A stretch of 38,488 nt of DNA from Clostridia bacterium (lineage in GTDB: Bacteria > Bacillota > Clostridia > Oscillospirales > Acutalibacteraceae), in NCBI GenBank assembly GCA_017409265.1, contig JAFQSY010000010.1, positions 1-38,488 of the forward strand, read 5' to 3'. The position numbers and the translations under genes were made by a program. The notes under the pieces were generated by a model that saw only the letters and a program-made list of their open reading frames with translations, did no database searches and was not told the origin of the DNA. Shown here one piece after another: positions 1-7,234 of this stretch. Every line of letters begins with the position of its first letter. Positions within the stretch are counted from its first letter, which is position 1.

Positions 1-40
1 AAAAACCCTTAACCGTGATAATCCACAGTTAAGGGTTTAG
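1..40 (-). terminator. Intrinsic terminator downstream of guaA
   Basis: The arms AAACCCTTAAC and GTTAAGGGTTT are perfectly complementary (11 bp). After one mismatch, GTG and CAC extend the stem around a small loop. Read on the minus strand the hairpin ends in a run of T, so it would stop transcripts coming from guaA. The 150 bases between it and the guaA stop hold no gene, but do hold a tandem copy of tgttatcaaag (see findings). Confidence 0.75.
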
Positions 41-192
41 TCGTTTATTGCAGAAATTTTATGAGCTTGATAACCTGCAAGCCAACGGGAAATCGGAATA
101 ATAACTCCCGGGTCGTGTTATCAAAGTGTTATCAAAGGGATATTCCAAGCCCTGAAAGCCTTGATTTTACTGGGGTTTGGCTCTTTGGGTAA

Positions 193-1173
193 TTATTCCC
201 ACTCTATTGTGCCGATCGGCTTCGGGGTGAGGTCGAGGAGGACACGGTTAATGCCTTCAACTTCGTGGGTTATTCTGTCTGTGATTTTATGAAGAACAGA
301 GTAGGGAATTTCTTCAATTGTAGCGGTCATGGCATCCTTTGTGTTGACAGCTCTGATGATTGCGGGCCAGCCTTCATAGCGCTTGTTATCTCTTACGCCT
401 ACGCTCTTGAAATCGGGAACTGCGATGAAATACTGCCATACCTTTTCGGCAAGACCGCAATTGTCAAATTCTTCGCGGAGAATTGCATCAGCCTCGCGGA
501 GAGCATGAAGTCTGTCGCGGGTGATTGCACCAAGGCAACGTACGCCGAGACCGGGGCCGGGGAACGGCTGACGGTAAACCATCGCATGGGGAAGACCGAG
601 AGCTTCGCCGACTACTCTTACTTCGTCTTTATAAAGAAGCTTGACGGGCTCAACAAGCTCCATAGCCATATCCTCGGGAAGACCGCCGACGTTGTGGTGA
701 GCCTTAACGCCGTCTGATTCGAGAATGTCGGGATAAATTGTGCCCTGTGCAAGGAATGAGATTCCTTCAAGCTTTGCAGCTTCTTCATCAAACACCTTGA
801 TGAACTCGCCGCCGATAATTTTTCTCTTCTTTTCGGGTTCTTCAACGCCTGCAAGAAGGTCGAGGAATCTGTCTGTTGCATCTATATAAATGAGATTTGC
901 GTCAAGCTCTTTGCCGAAAACTTCGATAACCTGTTCGCTTTCACCCTTACGCATAAGGCCGTGATTGACATGAACGCAGACAAGCTGCTTGCCGATTGCC
1001 TTTATAAGGAGGGCTGCAACAACTGATGAATCAACACCGCCTGAAAGGGCGAGAAGGACTTTTTTATCGCCTACCTGAGCTCTTACCTCTGCAACCTGCT
1101 CTTCAATGAAAGCATTTGCGAGCTCGGGAGTGGTGATGCGTGCCATTGTTTCGGGTCTTACATTGCTGCTCAT
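193..1173 (-). CDS. guaA: GMP synthase, ATP pyrophosphatase subunit (no glutaminase domain)
   Basis: Amidates XMP to GMP after adenylating it, the last step of guanine nucleotide synthesis. The N-terminal half has the ATP-pyrophosphatase P-loop SGGVDSS and the HGLMRKGE segment. The C-terminal half is the GMP-synthase dimerisation domain with RQPFPGPGLGVR and the usual ending KPIGTIEWE. The protein has about 326 residues, whereas ordinary bacterial GuaA has about 510-525 because it begins with a class I glutamine amidotransferase domain. That domain is absent, so this resembles the archaeal split enzyme and would need a separate glutaminase subunit or free ammonia. I chose the second in-frame ATG (1173) because GGAGG lies 8 bases before it; the first ATG, six bases earlier, is too close. 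The gene lies about 20 bases after the CofE-like gene and is probably co-transcribed with it. Confidence 0.93.
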   Translation of the reverse strand: MSSNVRPETMARITTPELANAFIEEQVAEVRAQVGDKKVLLALSGGVDSSVVAALLIKAIGKQLVCVHVNHGLMRKGESEQVIEVFGKELDANLIYIDATDRFLDLLAGVEEPEKKRKIIGGEFIKVFDEEAAKLEGISFLAQGTIYPDILESDGVKAHHNVGGLPEDMAMELVEPVKLLYKDEVRVVGEALGLPHAMVYRQPFPGPGLGVRCLGAITRDRLHALREADAILREEFDNCGLAEKVWQYFIAVPDFKSVGVRDNKRYEGWPAIIRAVNTKDAMTATIEEIPYSVLHKITDRITHEVEGINRVLLDLTPKPIGTIEWE

Positions 1174-1193
1174 AATCATTTCCTCCTTTAAAA

Positions 1194-2387
1194 TCAGTTA
1201 GTGTAGTTATCAAAATATCCCTGAACGAGAACAACGGGTGTGCCCTTGTCGCCTGAACCGCTTGTAAGGTCACACAGTGAGCCGATAAGGTCGGTGAACT
1301 GACGGGGAGTTGTTCCCTGGGATGCCATGTTGCCTACAAGGCTGCTGCCGTCTTTAGCTTCAATTTTTTCGGAAATTGCTTTTTTGAGTTCATCGCCGCT
1401 GAGATCCTTGAAATCGTTATCTGCAAGATATTTGAGCTTGAGTTCATTGGGCGTTCCCGCAAGACCTTCTGTGTATGCAGGGGAAACAACGGGGTCGGCG
1501 AGCTCCCAGATTTTACCCTGGGGATCCTTGAATGCACCGTCGCCGTAAACCATAACTTCGATGTGCTTACCGCTTGCTTCGCAGAGAAGCTTTTGAGTTT
1601 TCTTTACGAAGGGATTGCAATCTCTGGGGAAGAGTTTAATTGTATCTTCGGTAGATTTATTTGAACCGAGAAGTCCGTATGCTTCGTTGTAACCGTTGCC
1701 GTCAACGGAAGAGGTAAGAATATCGTCCATGCCGCAAACGATTTTTGCGCCTGCTGCCTTGAGAAGTCTTTTTGTTCTTGCTCTTGTGTGTATATCGCAA
1801 GTCAGAACGCAGTCGGTATATTCAAGAATGCTCTTTGCTTGATTTGCGAAGATGATTTCACATTCTGCGCCTGCATCTTTGATAATGCCTGCATAGTAAT
1901 CAACATAGTCAACTCCTGTGAACTCATGCTTGTTTTCACCGAAAAGTTCACGGTATTTTTCGAGGGTCAGAACATCGCTGTAAGGATTGATGCCTGCTTC
2001 GTCGAGCTGGTCATAGGTAAGGAGGTGGTTGCCGACTTCATCGCTGGGATAGCTGAGCATAAGAACAACTTTCTTTGCACCCATTGCAATACCCTTGAGG
2101 CAGATTGCGAAACGGTTTCTTGAAAGTATCGGGAAGATAACACCGATTGTTTCGCCGCCGAGCTTTGCTTTAACATCTTTTGCAATAGCTTCAACGCTTG
2201 CATAGTTACCCTGGCTTCTTGCAACGATTGATTCGGTGATTGCAACAACGTCCTTGTCGCGAAGCTCAAATCCGTCACACTTTGCGGCGTCAATAACGCT
2301 GTCGCAAACGATTTTTGCAAGATCGTCGCCTTCACGGATAATGGGGCAACGGATGCCTCTTGAGATTGTTCCTGTTTTTCTTTCCAT
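1194..2387 (-). CDS. CofE-like (coenzyme F420-0:L-glutamate ligase family) protein
   Basis: About 397 residues. The N-terminal part (GIRCPIIREGDDL, DKDVVAITESIVARSQG, NRFAICLKGIAMG) matches the gamma-glutamyl ligase fold of CofE, which adds glutamate to F420-0 with GTP. It is clearly longer than classical CofE (about 250 residues). Clostridia are not known to make F420, so the true substrate is unknown; relatives in Firmicutes carry the F420 name by homology only. An open frame continues 21 bases upstream from a TTG, but AGGGGG lies about 9 bases before the ATG at 2387 and inside that extension, so 2387 is preferred. A promoter lies just upstream. Adjacency to guaA suggests a nucleotide-linked ligation role (inference). 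Confidence 0.75.
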   Translation of the reverse strand: MERKTGTISRGIRCPIIREGDDLAKIVCDSVIDAAKCDGFELRDKDVVAITESIVARSQGNYASVEAIAKDVKAKLGGETIGVIFPILSRNRFAICLKGIAMGAKKVVLMLSYPSDEVGNHLLTYDQLDEAGINPYSDVLTLEKYRELFGENKHEFTGVDYVDYYAGIIKDAGAECEIIFANQAKSILEYTDCVLTCDIHTRARTKRLLKAAGAKIVCGMDDILTSSVDGNGYNEAYGLLGSNKSTEDTIKLFPRDCNPFVKKTQKLLCEASGKHIEVMVYGDGAFKDPQGKIWELADPVVSPAYTEGLAGTPNELKLKYLADNDFKDLSGDELKKAISEKIEAKDGSSLVGNMASQGTTPRQFTDLIGSLCDLTSGSGDKGTPVVLVQGYFDNYTN

Positions 2388-2429
2388 TTTTAATAGACCC
2401 CCTGACAAGTTTAAAAAACTTTACACGAT

Positions 2430-2458
2430 ATTTTAACACCATAGATAGAATAAATCAA
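2430..2458 (-). promoter_or_regulatory. Sigma-A-type promoter of the CofE-like/guaA operon
   Basis: On the minus strand TTGATT (-35, 2458-2453) and TAAAAT (-10, 2435-2430) are separated by 17 bases. Transcription would start near 2423, about 36 bases before the ATG at 2387. Confidence 0.6.
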
Positions 2459-2538
2459 GAGTTATATAATATATTATTGCGCTTTATCTTGAAAATCTTT
2501 TGTGCTATTTGCTATAAATTAGTTTTATTTTTATTGTT

Positions 2539-2572
2539 AAGAAAAAATCGGCTGTGTTAATTCACAGCCGAT
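2539..2572 (-). terminator. Terminator of the nanE-nanK operon
   Basis: A perfect 10-bp stem, ATCGGCTGTG/CACAGCCGAT with a 6-base loop, lies just after the kinase stop. On the minus strand it is followed by a T run. Confidence 0.85.
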
Positions 2573-2576
2573 AATT

Positions 2577-3452
2577 TTACAGCTTTGATGCAAGATAAGC
2601 AGCTCCGAGCTTGTTAGCGTCATTGCCCATGAGAGCCTTGACAACCTTAACTTTTCGAAAGCTTGCCATAAGCTCTTTCTGAAGTCTTGCGTTGATTTCA
2701 TTGGTGATATAAATCTCGTTCATTATTCCGCCACCTGCAACGATAAGAGAGGGGTTGAAAATATAAACAAGACTCTTTAAACCGATAACGATTTCATCAA
2801 TCCACTCGTCAATAATACGTCGGATTTCGGGATTCTTGAAATTATCAAAAATTTCTCTGCCATTCATTGAAACACCGAGCGTTTCGTTGACGGTGCTTAC
2901 AAGTGCACTTGCTGAAGCGTATGCTTCGTAGCATCCGTTGCCGCCGCAGGTACAGCTTTTTCCGCCTGCATGTGTAACCATATGGCCGAACTCACCTGAA
3001 GAAAAAGAGTTACCTGTAAAAAGCTCACCGTCAAGATAAATTGCACCGCCGATTCCCGTGCCGTAAGTCAGACAGATAAAGCTGCTGAATCCTTTTGCTG
3101 CTCCGAATATTGCTTCTCCGATTGCTGCTGAATTAACATCGTTTTCAACGGCTGTCGGAATGCCGGTCTCCGCTTCGATGGCTTCCTTTATCTTTGTTCC
3201 GGTATAGCCGGGAATGCTGTCGGTTGCATAGATTATTTCACCCTTTGAACTGTCAACCTGACCTGCGGTTGAAATGCCTATTCTGTCAATACTGTCAAAG
3301 GTTTTGATAATTTCAATAACTCTTTCAATTATTCTTTTTCCGCCTTCGTGAGCATTGGTGGGAATTGATTTTTTTTCAGTCAGATTAAAGCTTTCATCGC
3401 AGAGGCAAAATTTTATTTCCGTACCTCCGATATCGAATGCGAGGATTTTCAT
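2577..3452 (-). CDS. nanK: ROK-family sugar kinase, probably N-acetylmannosamine kinase
   Basis: About 291 residues. It begins with the phosphate-binding DIGGTEIK, has the catalytic END segment (D105) and the ROK zinc signature (E154, H157, C167, C169, C174 in EFGHMVTHAGG and CTCGGNGC). ROK kinases phosphorylate N-acetylmannosamine, glucose or related sugars with ATP. The start overlaps the end of nanE by four bases (ATGA), so the two are translationally coupled. That pairing makes ManNAc kinase the best call; glucokinase or another hexose kinase cannot be excluded from sequence alone. No nanA aldolase or sialic acid transporter is in the window. Confidence 0.8.
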   Translation of the reverse strand: MKILAFDIGGTEIKFCLCDESFNLTEKKSIPTNAHEGGKRIIERVIEIIKTFDSIDRIGISTAGQVDSSKGEIIYATDSIPGYTGTKIKEAIEAETGIPTAVENDVNSAAIGEAIFGAAKGFSSFICLTYGTGIGGAIYLDGELFTGNSFSSGEFGHMVTHAGGKSCTCGGNGCYEAYASASALVSTVNETLGVSMNGREIFDNFKNPEIRRIIDEWIDEIVIGLKSLVYIFNPSLIVAGGGIMNEIYITNEINARLQKELMASFRKVKVVKALMGNDANKLGAAYLASKL

Positions 3453-4153
3453 TTGCTTTCCTCCAAAGCTTTTACAAATCGCTTGGTGATATCCATGGGC
3501 CTTGTTATTGCCGTGCCTACTACCGCTGCGTGTGCGCCACTGTTGAATGCCTCAACAAGCTGTTCGGGAACCCATATTCCGCCCTCAGCAATAACTGTTG
3601 CACCGAGCTCTTCTTTATAGCGTTTCATAAGAGTGAAATCGGGCAGGGTAGTGCCTTGGGTATATGGTGTGTAGCCGCTCATGGTTGTACCGAGAAGGTC
3701 AAAGCCGAGTTCAAGAGCAAGCTTACCCTCTTCGAAGCATGATGTGTCCGCCATGAAAAGCTGGTCGGGATATTTTGCACGGACTTCTTTGAAAAACTCT
3801 TCAAAAGTAACTCCACCAGGTCTTACTCTGTTTGTTGCATCAACTGCGATGATCTCGCAACCGATTTCAACAAGAGCATCAACCTCTTTCATAGTGGGAG
3901 TGATGTAAACATCGCTGTCAGGATAAACTTCTTTGATGATGCCTATGATCGGAAGGTCGACTCTTTCTCTGATAGCCAGAATGTCAACAACAGTATTTGC
4001 TCTTATTCCGACGGCACCGCCGAGGAACGCAGCATAAGCCATTTTGCTCATTATGTAGCTGTCATATAATGGCTCTGTTGACAGGGCTTGGCAGGAAACA
4101 ATAAGTCCACCTTTGATCTGTTCGAGAATTTGTGTGTTATTTTTCTTTTCCAT
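3449..4153 (-). CDS. nanE: N-acetylmannosamine-6-phosphate 2-epimerase
   Basis: Converts ManNAc-6-P to GlcNAc-6-P in sialic acid/ManNAc catabolism. About 234 residues, the normal length. The typical opening LEQIKGGLIVSCQAL is present, as are the catalytic lysine (K74 in GIIKE) and glutamate (E190 in IAEGGIW) of this TIM-barrel family. It is first in an operon with the ROK kinase. There is no recognisable ribosome-binding site before the ATG. Instead a promoter's -10 box ends only 7 bases before it, which suggests a leaderless message (see findings). No alternative in-frame start nearby would keep the conserved N-terminus. Confidence 0.92.
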   Translation of the reverse strand: MEKKNNTQILEQIKGGLIVSCQALSTEPLYDSYIMSKMAYAAFLGGAVGIRANTVVDILAIRERVDLPIIGIIKEVYPDSDVYITPTMKEVDALVEIGCEIIAVDATNRVRPGGVTFEEFFKEVRAKYPDQLFMADTSCFEEGKLALELGFDLLGTTMSGYTPYTQGTTLPDFTLMKRYKEELGATVIAEGGIWVPEQLVEAFNSGAHAAVVGTAITRPMDITKRFVKALEESK

Positions 4154-4189
4154 ATTCTGAATTATATCACGCAGAATTTACTAATTCAA
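4154..4189 (-). promoter_or_regulatory. nanE promoter giving a probable leaderless mRNA
   Basis: On the minus strand TTGAAT (4189-4184), a 17-base spacer and a perfect TATAAT (4166-4161) are followed by 7 bases and then the nanE ATG (4153). Initiation normally occurs about 7 bases past the -10 box, which here is the A of the start codon. Confidence 0.65.
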
Positions 4190-4195
4190 CAGTTT

Positions 4196-4233
4196 AACAA
4201 AAAAAATCTGCTTTCATCAAACCGAAAGCAGAT
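4196..4233 (-). terminator. Terminator of the DUF4430 lipoprotein gene
   Basis: Perfect 10-bp stem ATCTGCTTTC/GAAAGCAGAT (4206-4215 and 4224-4233). On the minus strand it is followed by eight T. It ends just before the nanE -35 box and so insulates nanE from the gene upstream. Confidence 0.85.
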
Positions 4234-4240
4234 AAATTTT

Positions 4241-4669
4241 TTATTTCTCAATTTTTAAAGAATATGTTGCACCGTCAACAATTTTTGTTTGATCAACACC
4301 TGTTGTTGCCATAACTCCGTCAATATAAAATGCCCAATAGGTGCCTGTTGTACTGTAATCGGCAACGATTCCGTTGACTTCTTTAATGTAAAGACCGTAA
4401 TCGCCCTGTTCTCCTTTAACAAATCCTCTTTCCTGAAGAACGTCTCCGAGAATTTCTCTGTTTGTTGCGTAATCAATCAGTCTTTGATTGCCGTCTGCAT
4501 CAACAACTTCGAGAGTAAAATGATATTTGTATCCGTCTTCACCCGGTTCAACACTTTCAATTTCGGTGGACGCTTCGGGATGAGCTGTATTGTTTCCGCA
4601 TCCGCAAAGAATAAGAGAAAAAATCAGAAACAACACAGTAATTGCTGAAAAAGCACGCTTGAATTTCAT
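4241..4669 (-). CDS. DUF4430-domain lipoprotein
   Basis: A 142-residue protein with a lipoprotein signal peptide: positive start (MKFKR), a hydrophobic stretch, and a lipobox-like LCGC with the modified cysteine at position 24. The rest resembles the DUF4430/transcobalamin C-terminal-like fold seen in Firmicutes surface proteins (GYKYHFTLEVVDADG, an ILGDVL segment, YWAFYIDG, and the ending ATYSLKIEK). Its ligand is not known; some relatives sit in cobamide-linked proteins, so ligand binding at the outer face of the membrane is plausible. It is transcribed alone from its own promoter, divergent from the polysaccharide deacetylase. Confidence 0.72.
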   Translation of the reverse strand: MKFKRAFSAITVLFLIFSLILCGCGNNTAHPEASTEIESVEPGEDGYKYHFTLEVVDADGNQRLIDYATNREILGDVLQERGFVKGEQGDYGLYIKEVNGIVADYSTTGTYWAFYIDGVMATTGVDQTKIVDGATYSLKIEK

Positions 4670-4706
4670 GATTTACCATTCCTTTTTTATCAATTTTGTT
4701 TGTTAT

Positions 4707-4734
4707 ATTATACCATATTTTTTGAATCCTGCAA
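4707..4734 (-). promoter_or_regulatory. Promoter of the DUF4430 lipoprotein gene
   Basis: TTGCAG (4734-4729), 16-base spacer, perfect TATAAT (4712-4707) on the minus strand. AAAGGAATGG precedes the start as ribosome site. Confidence 0.6.
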
Positions 4735-4789
4735 CAGTCTAATATTGATTTTTTCGGAATATAATTGACTGAAAGAGAGATGCGAAACA

Positions 4790-5653
4790 ATGATTTTAAA
4801 GCTAAAAAAAAAATATTTTATACTTGTAGTTTTTGTTTTTTTGTTATTTATGGTTTCTTTAACTGCTATAAAGGTTGTTTCGGTTTCTGCATTGCAGAAC
4901 GGTGTTGAAATGCCGATTATTATGTATCATCAGCTTACGAAGTCTGAGTCGAGAGCGGGAAAATATGTTTTAACTCTTGAGCAGTTTGAAAAAGATTTGA
5001 AATTTTTAAAAAGCAGAGGTTATGAAACCGTTACCGTTCAACAATTACTTGATTTTTCAAAAGGCAAAAGTGATTTGCCTGAAAAACCTATAATGCTGAC
5101 CTTTGATGACGGCTGTGAAACAATTTATTCATATGCTTTGCCGTTGCTTGAAGAATACGGATTTACCGCTGTCGGATTTGTGGTTGGCTCGCTTGCTGAT
5201 TATTATTCCGAGATTGATGACCATAATCTTAATTATTCAAATCTGACATGGGTGGAAATAAAGGAACTGTGTAATGGAAATGTTATAGATATACAAAGTC
5301 ACTCCTATGACTTACATAAGAATACGGCAGGTCGTTCAGGTGCGAAAAAGAAAAAAAGTGAAACTTTGGAGCAATACCGTGAATTTTTATCGGATGATGT
5401 GTCAAAAATGAAAGAGAAGATGCTTGAGCATGTGGGAAAAGCACCTGTTGCATTTGCATATCCGTTCGGAAGCTACAGTGGCGAAAGTAAGGATATATTG
5501 AAAAAATGCGGAATTGAAATGGTATTAACCTGCGAAGAAAGGGTAAACATAATAAAAAAATCCGAGTCCGAATGGCTTTTCGGGCTCGGCAGATATAACA
5601 GACCTTACGGAATAAGCTCCGAAGGCTTCTTTGAAAAAATGGGAATAGGTTAA
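4790..5653 (+). CDS. Membrane-anchored polysaccharide deacetylase (CE4/NodB)
   Basis: About 287 residues. The N-terminal hydrophobic segment (roughly 9-33, after a Lys-rich start) should act as an uncleaved anchor or signal. The NodB domain follows: TFDDG (D106, D107) supplies the catalytic base and a metal ligand, SHSYDLH (H171, H176) the metal histidines, and AYPFGSY the third motif. Such enzymes remove acetyl groups from peptidoglycan or other cell-surface glycans. An ATG at 4790 is preceded by a purine-rich AAAGAGAGA. A TATAAT at 4760-4765 could be its -10 box, but I see no good -35. The gene ends five bases from the converging aminotransferase gene. Confidence 0.87.
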   Translation: MILKLKKKYFILVVFVFLLFMVSLTAIKVVSVSALQNGVEMPIIMYHQLTKSESRAGKYVLTLEQFEKDLKFLKSRGYETVTVQQLLDFSKGKSDLPEKPIMLTFDDGCETIYSYALPLLEEYGFTAVGFVVGSLADYYSEIDDHNLNYSNLTWVEIKELCNGNVIDIQSHSYDLHKNTAGRSGAKKKKSETLEQYREFLSDDVSKMKEKMLEHVGKAPVAFAYPFGSYSGESKDILKKCGIEMVLTCEERVNIIKKSESEWLFGLGRYNRPYGISSEGFFEKMGIG

Positions 5654-5658
5654 TTTTA

Positions 5659-6924
5659 TTAACCGAGAATCTTTTCAATTGCGGCGATTTCGACGCAAAG
5701 ACAAAGAATCTCAACCGCTTTGCAGAGTTCGTCCCTTGACGGGAAGGTGGGGGCAATGCGGATGTTTTTGTCTTCGGGGTCTTTGCCGTAGGGATAGGTT
5801 GCGCCTGCACCGGTCAGGGTAACGCCTGCTTCTTTGCAGAGAGCAACGGTTCTCTTGGCACAGCCCTCGCAGACGTCAAGGCTGATAAAGTATCCGCCGT
5901 TGGGAACAGTCCAGCTTGCAATACCCTTGCCCGAAAGCTCGCTTTTAAACGTCGAAAGTACGGCATCAAACTTTGGCTTGAGAATTTCTGCATGGCGGAG
6001 CATGTGAGCATCAACGCCTGCCTTATTCTTAAGATATGCGGCGTGACGGAGCATGTTTATTTTATCGTAGCCGATGGTCTGAACGGTCATTCTGCTCTTT
6101 ATTGCCTTGATATTTTCATCAGAAGCGGCAAGTGCGGAAATGCCTGCACCGGGGAAGGTGATTTTTGATGTTGATGTAACTTCAATAAAGAAATCTTCGC
6201 TGCTGTATTCTTTTGCGGCATCAAAAATGTTGAGAAGTGTGTCATGCGTATCTTCAATATGGTGAACGCAATATGCATTATCCCAGATAACTCTGAAATC
6301 TTTAGCGGCAGGTTTAAGAGCAGCAAAGCGGCGTACGGTTTCATCGGAATAAGTTATGCCCGAGGGGTTTGAATACATGGGAACGCAGATGATACCCTTA
6401 ACCTTTTCGTCTTTGATGATTTCGTCAATCATGTCCATATCGGGACCATTTTTATCAGTAGGAATGTTTACCATTTCAATTCCGAATTGCTCGAGAATTG
6501 AAAAGTGTCTGTCATATCCGGGAACGGGACAGAGAAATTTAATTCCGCTCTGCGCTGCCCAGGGCTCTGCACCTGCGCCGAAAATCATGCACTGTGCAAT
6601 ATAATCATACATAATTGTAAGGCTTGCGTTGCCGAAAACAATAACATTATCGGAAGGCACACCGAAAATTTCAGCAAAAAGTTTTTTACATTCGGGAATA
6701 CCGTCAAGGATTCCGTAATTGCGTACGTCAAATCCGTTTGATGCTTTGAAACTGCCGAGAAGGGCAGGGTCAAGCATGTCATTTGATAGTTCAAGCTGGT
6801 CAGCTCCGGGCTTTCCCCTCGACATGTCAAGCTTGAGCTCAAGTGACTTATAACCGTTATATTTTTCATTAAGAACAGCCAGTCTTTCTTGAAGCTGTTC
6901 GCGTGATAAATTCTGAATGTTCAT
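5659..6924 (-). CDS. Aspartate aminotransferase, type Ic (PLP-dependent)
   Basis: 421 residues, transferring the amino group between aspartate and 2-oxoglutarate. It closely follows the actinobacterial/Firmicutes type Ic enzyme (Aminotran_MocR-like, PF12897): the LKLDMSRGKPGADQL start, RNYGILDGI, CPVPGYDRHFSI, VPMYSNPSG, WDNAYCVHH, and the PLP lysine K254 in TSTSKITFPGAG. The C-terminus has NGGYFISLDV and the LTGAGATYPYGKDPEDKNIRIAP segment. CGGAGG stands about 9 bases before the ATG and a promoter is visible upstream. It stands alone. The match to the family is along the whole length, so I am confident of the class; substrate preference is less sure. Confidence 0.88.
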   Translation of the reverse strand: MNIQNLSREQLQERLAVLNEKYNGYKSLELKLDMSRGKPGADQLELSNDMLDPALLGSFKASNGFDVRNYGILDGIPECKKLFAEIFGVPSDNVIVFGNASLTIMYDYIAQCMIFGAGAEPWAAQSGIKFLCPVPGYDRHFSILEQFGIEMVNIPTDKNGPDMDMIDEIIKDEKVKGIICVPMYSNPSGITYSDETVRRFAALKPAAKDFRVIWDNAYCVHHIEDTHDTLLNIFDAAKEYSSEDFFIEVTSTSKITFPGAGISALAASDENIKAIKSRMTVQTIGYDKINMLRHAAYLKNKAGVDAHMLRHAEILKPKFDAVLSTFKSELSGKGIASWTVPNGGYFISLDVCEGCAKRTVALCKEAGVTLTGAGATYPYGKDPEDKNIRIAPTFPSRDELCKAVEILCLCVEIAAIEKILG

Positions 6925-6962
6925 TTTGGTAAACCTCCGAAAATAAATGCTGAATCTTGTAT

Positions 6963-6991
6963 ATTCTATAATATGCCAAAGGATTTTGCAA
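6963..6991 (-). promoter_or_regulatory. Promoter of the aspartate aminotransferase gene
   Basis: TTGCAA (6991-6986), 17-base spacer, TAGAAT (6968-6963) on the minus strand, about 38 bases upstream of the ATG. Confidence 0.55.
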
Positions 6992-7031
6992 GTGTTATTT
7001 TGAAATCCTGCAAAAATTCGTGGATTTGCAC

Positions 7032-7137
7032 TATAATACCGAGCGTTTTCGCATTAATGTGATGTATTTATATGCAAAAACAGCACATTTTAAATATACC
7101 GCTCCATCGGATTGTGTCCGGAGCCGGTATATTTTTT
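7032..7137 (+). ncRNA. Candidate small structured RNA or attenuated leader
   Basis: Within the 310-base gap between the aminotransferase and the sodium-pump gene. A perfect -10 box TATAAT lies at 7032-7037; its -35 is weak. From about 7044 a transcript would fold into two hairpins: ATGTG-A-TG (7057-7064) with CA-G-CACAT (7081-7088), then a 12-13-base stem at 7094-7105/7120-7132 with one bulge. A run of T to 7137 follows, giving a terminator shape. There is no reading frame or ribosome site of note. It ends upstream of the separate oadB promoter, so it may be an independent RNA or a premature terminator for oadB. I do not recognise the family. Confidence 0.35.
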
Positions 7138-7170
7138 ATAAGAAAAATTAATAAAATTTTACATTTATAC

Positions 7171-7199
7171 TTGAATTATTGTCAAAGAAATGATAAAAT
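7171..7199 (+). promoter_or_regulatory. Promoter of the sodium-pump decarboxylase genes
   Basis: TTGAAT (7171-7176), 17-base spacer, TAAAAT (7194-7199). The start near 7206 leaves a short leader with AAGGAAGGA as ribosome site before the ATG at 7235. Confidence 0.65.
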
Positions 7200-7234
7200 A
7201 AACCGAATTTGCGCTTAAAGAAAGGAAGGATAAA

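Noticed and set aside
5648-5663. GGTTAA/TTAACC hairpin between the deacetylase and aminotransferase genes
   Set aside because: Only 6 bp and AT-rich; too weak to call a terminator.
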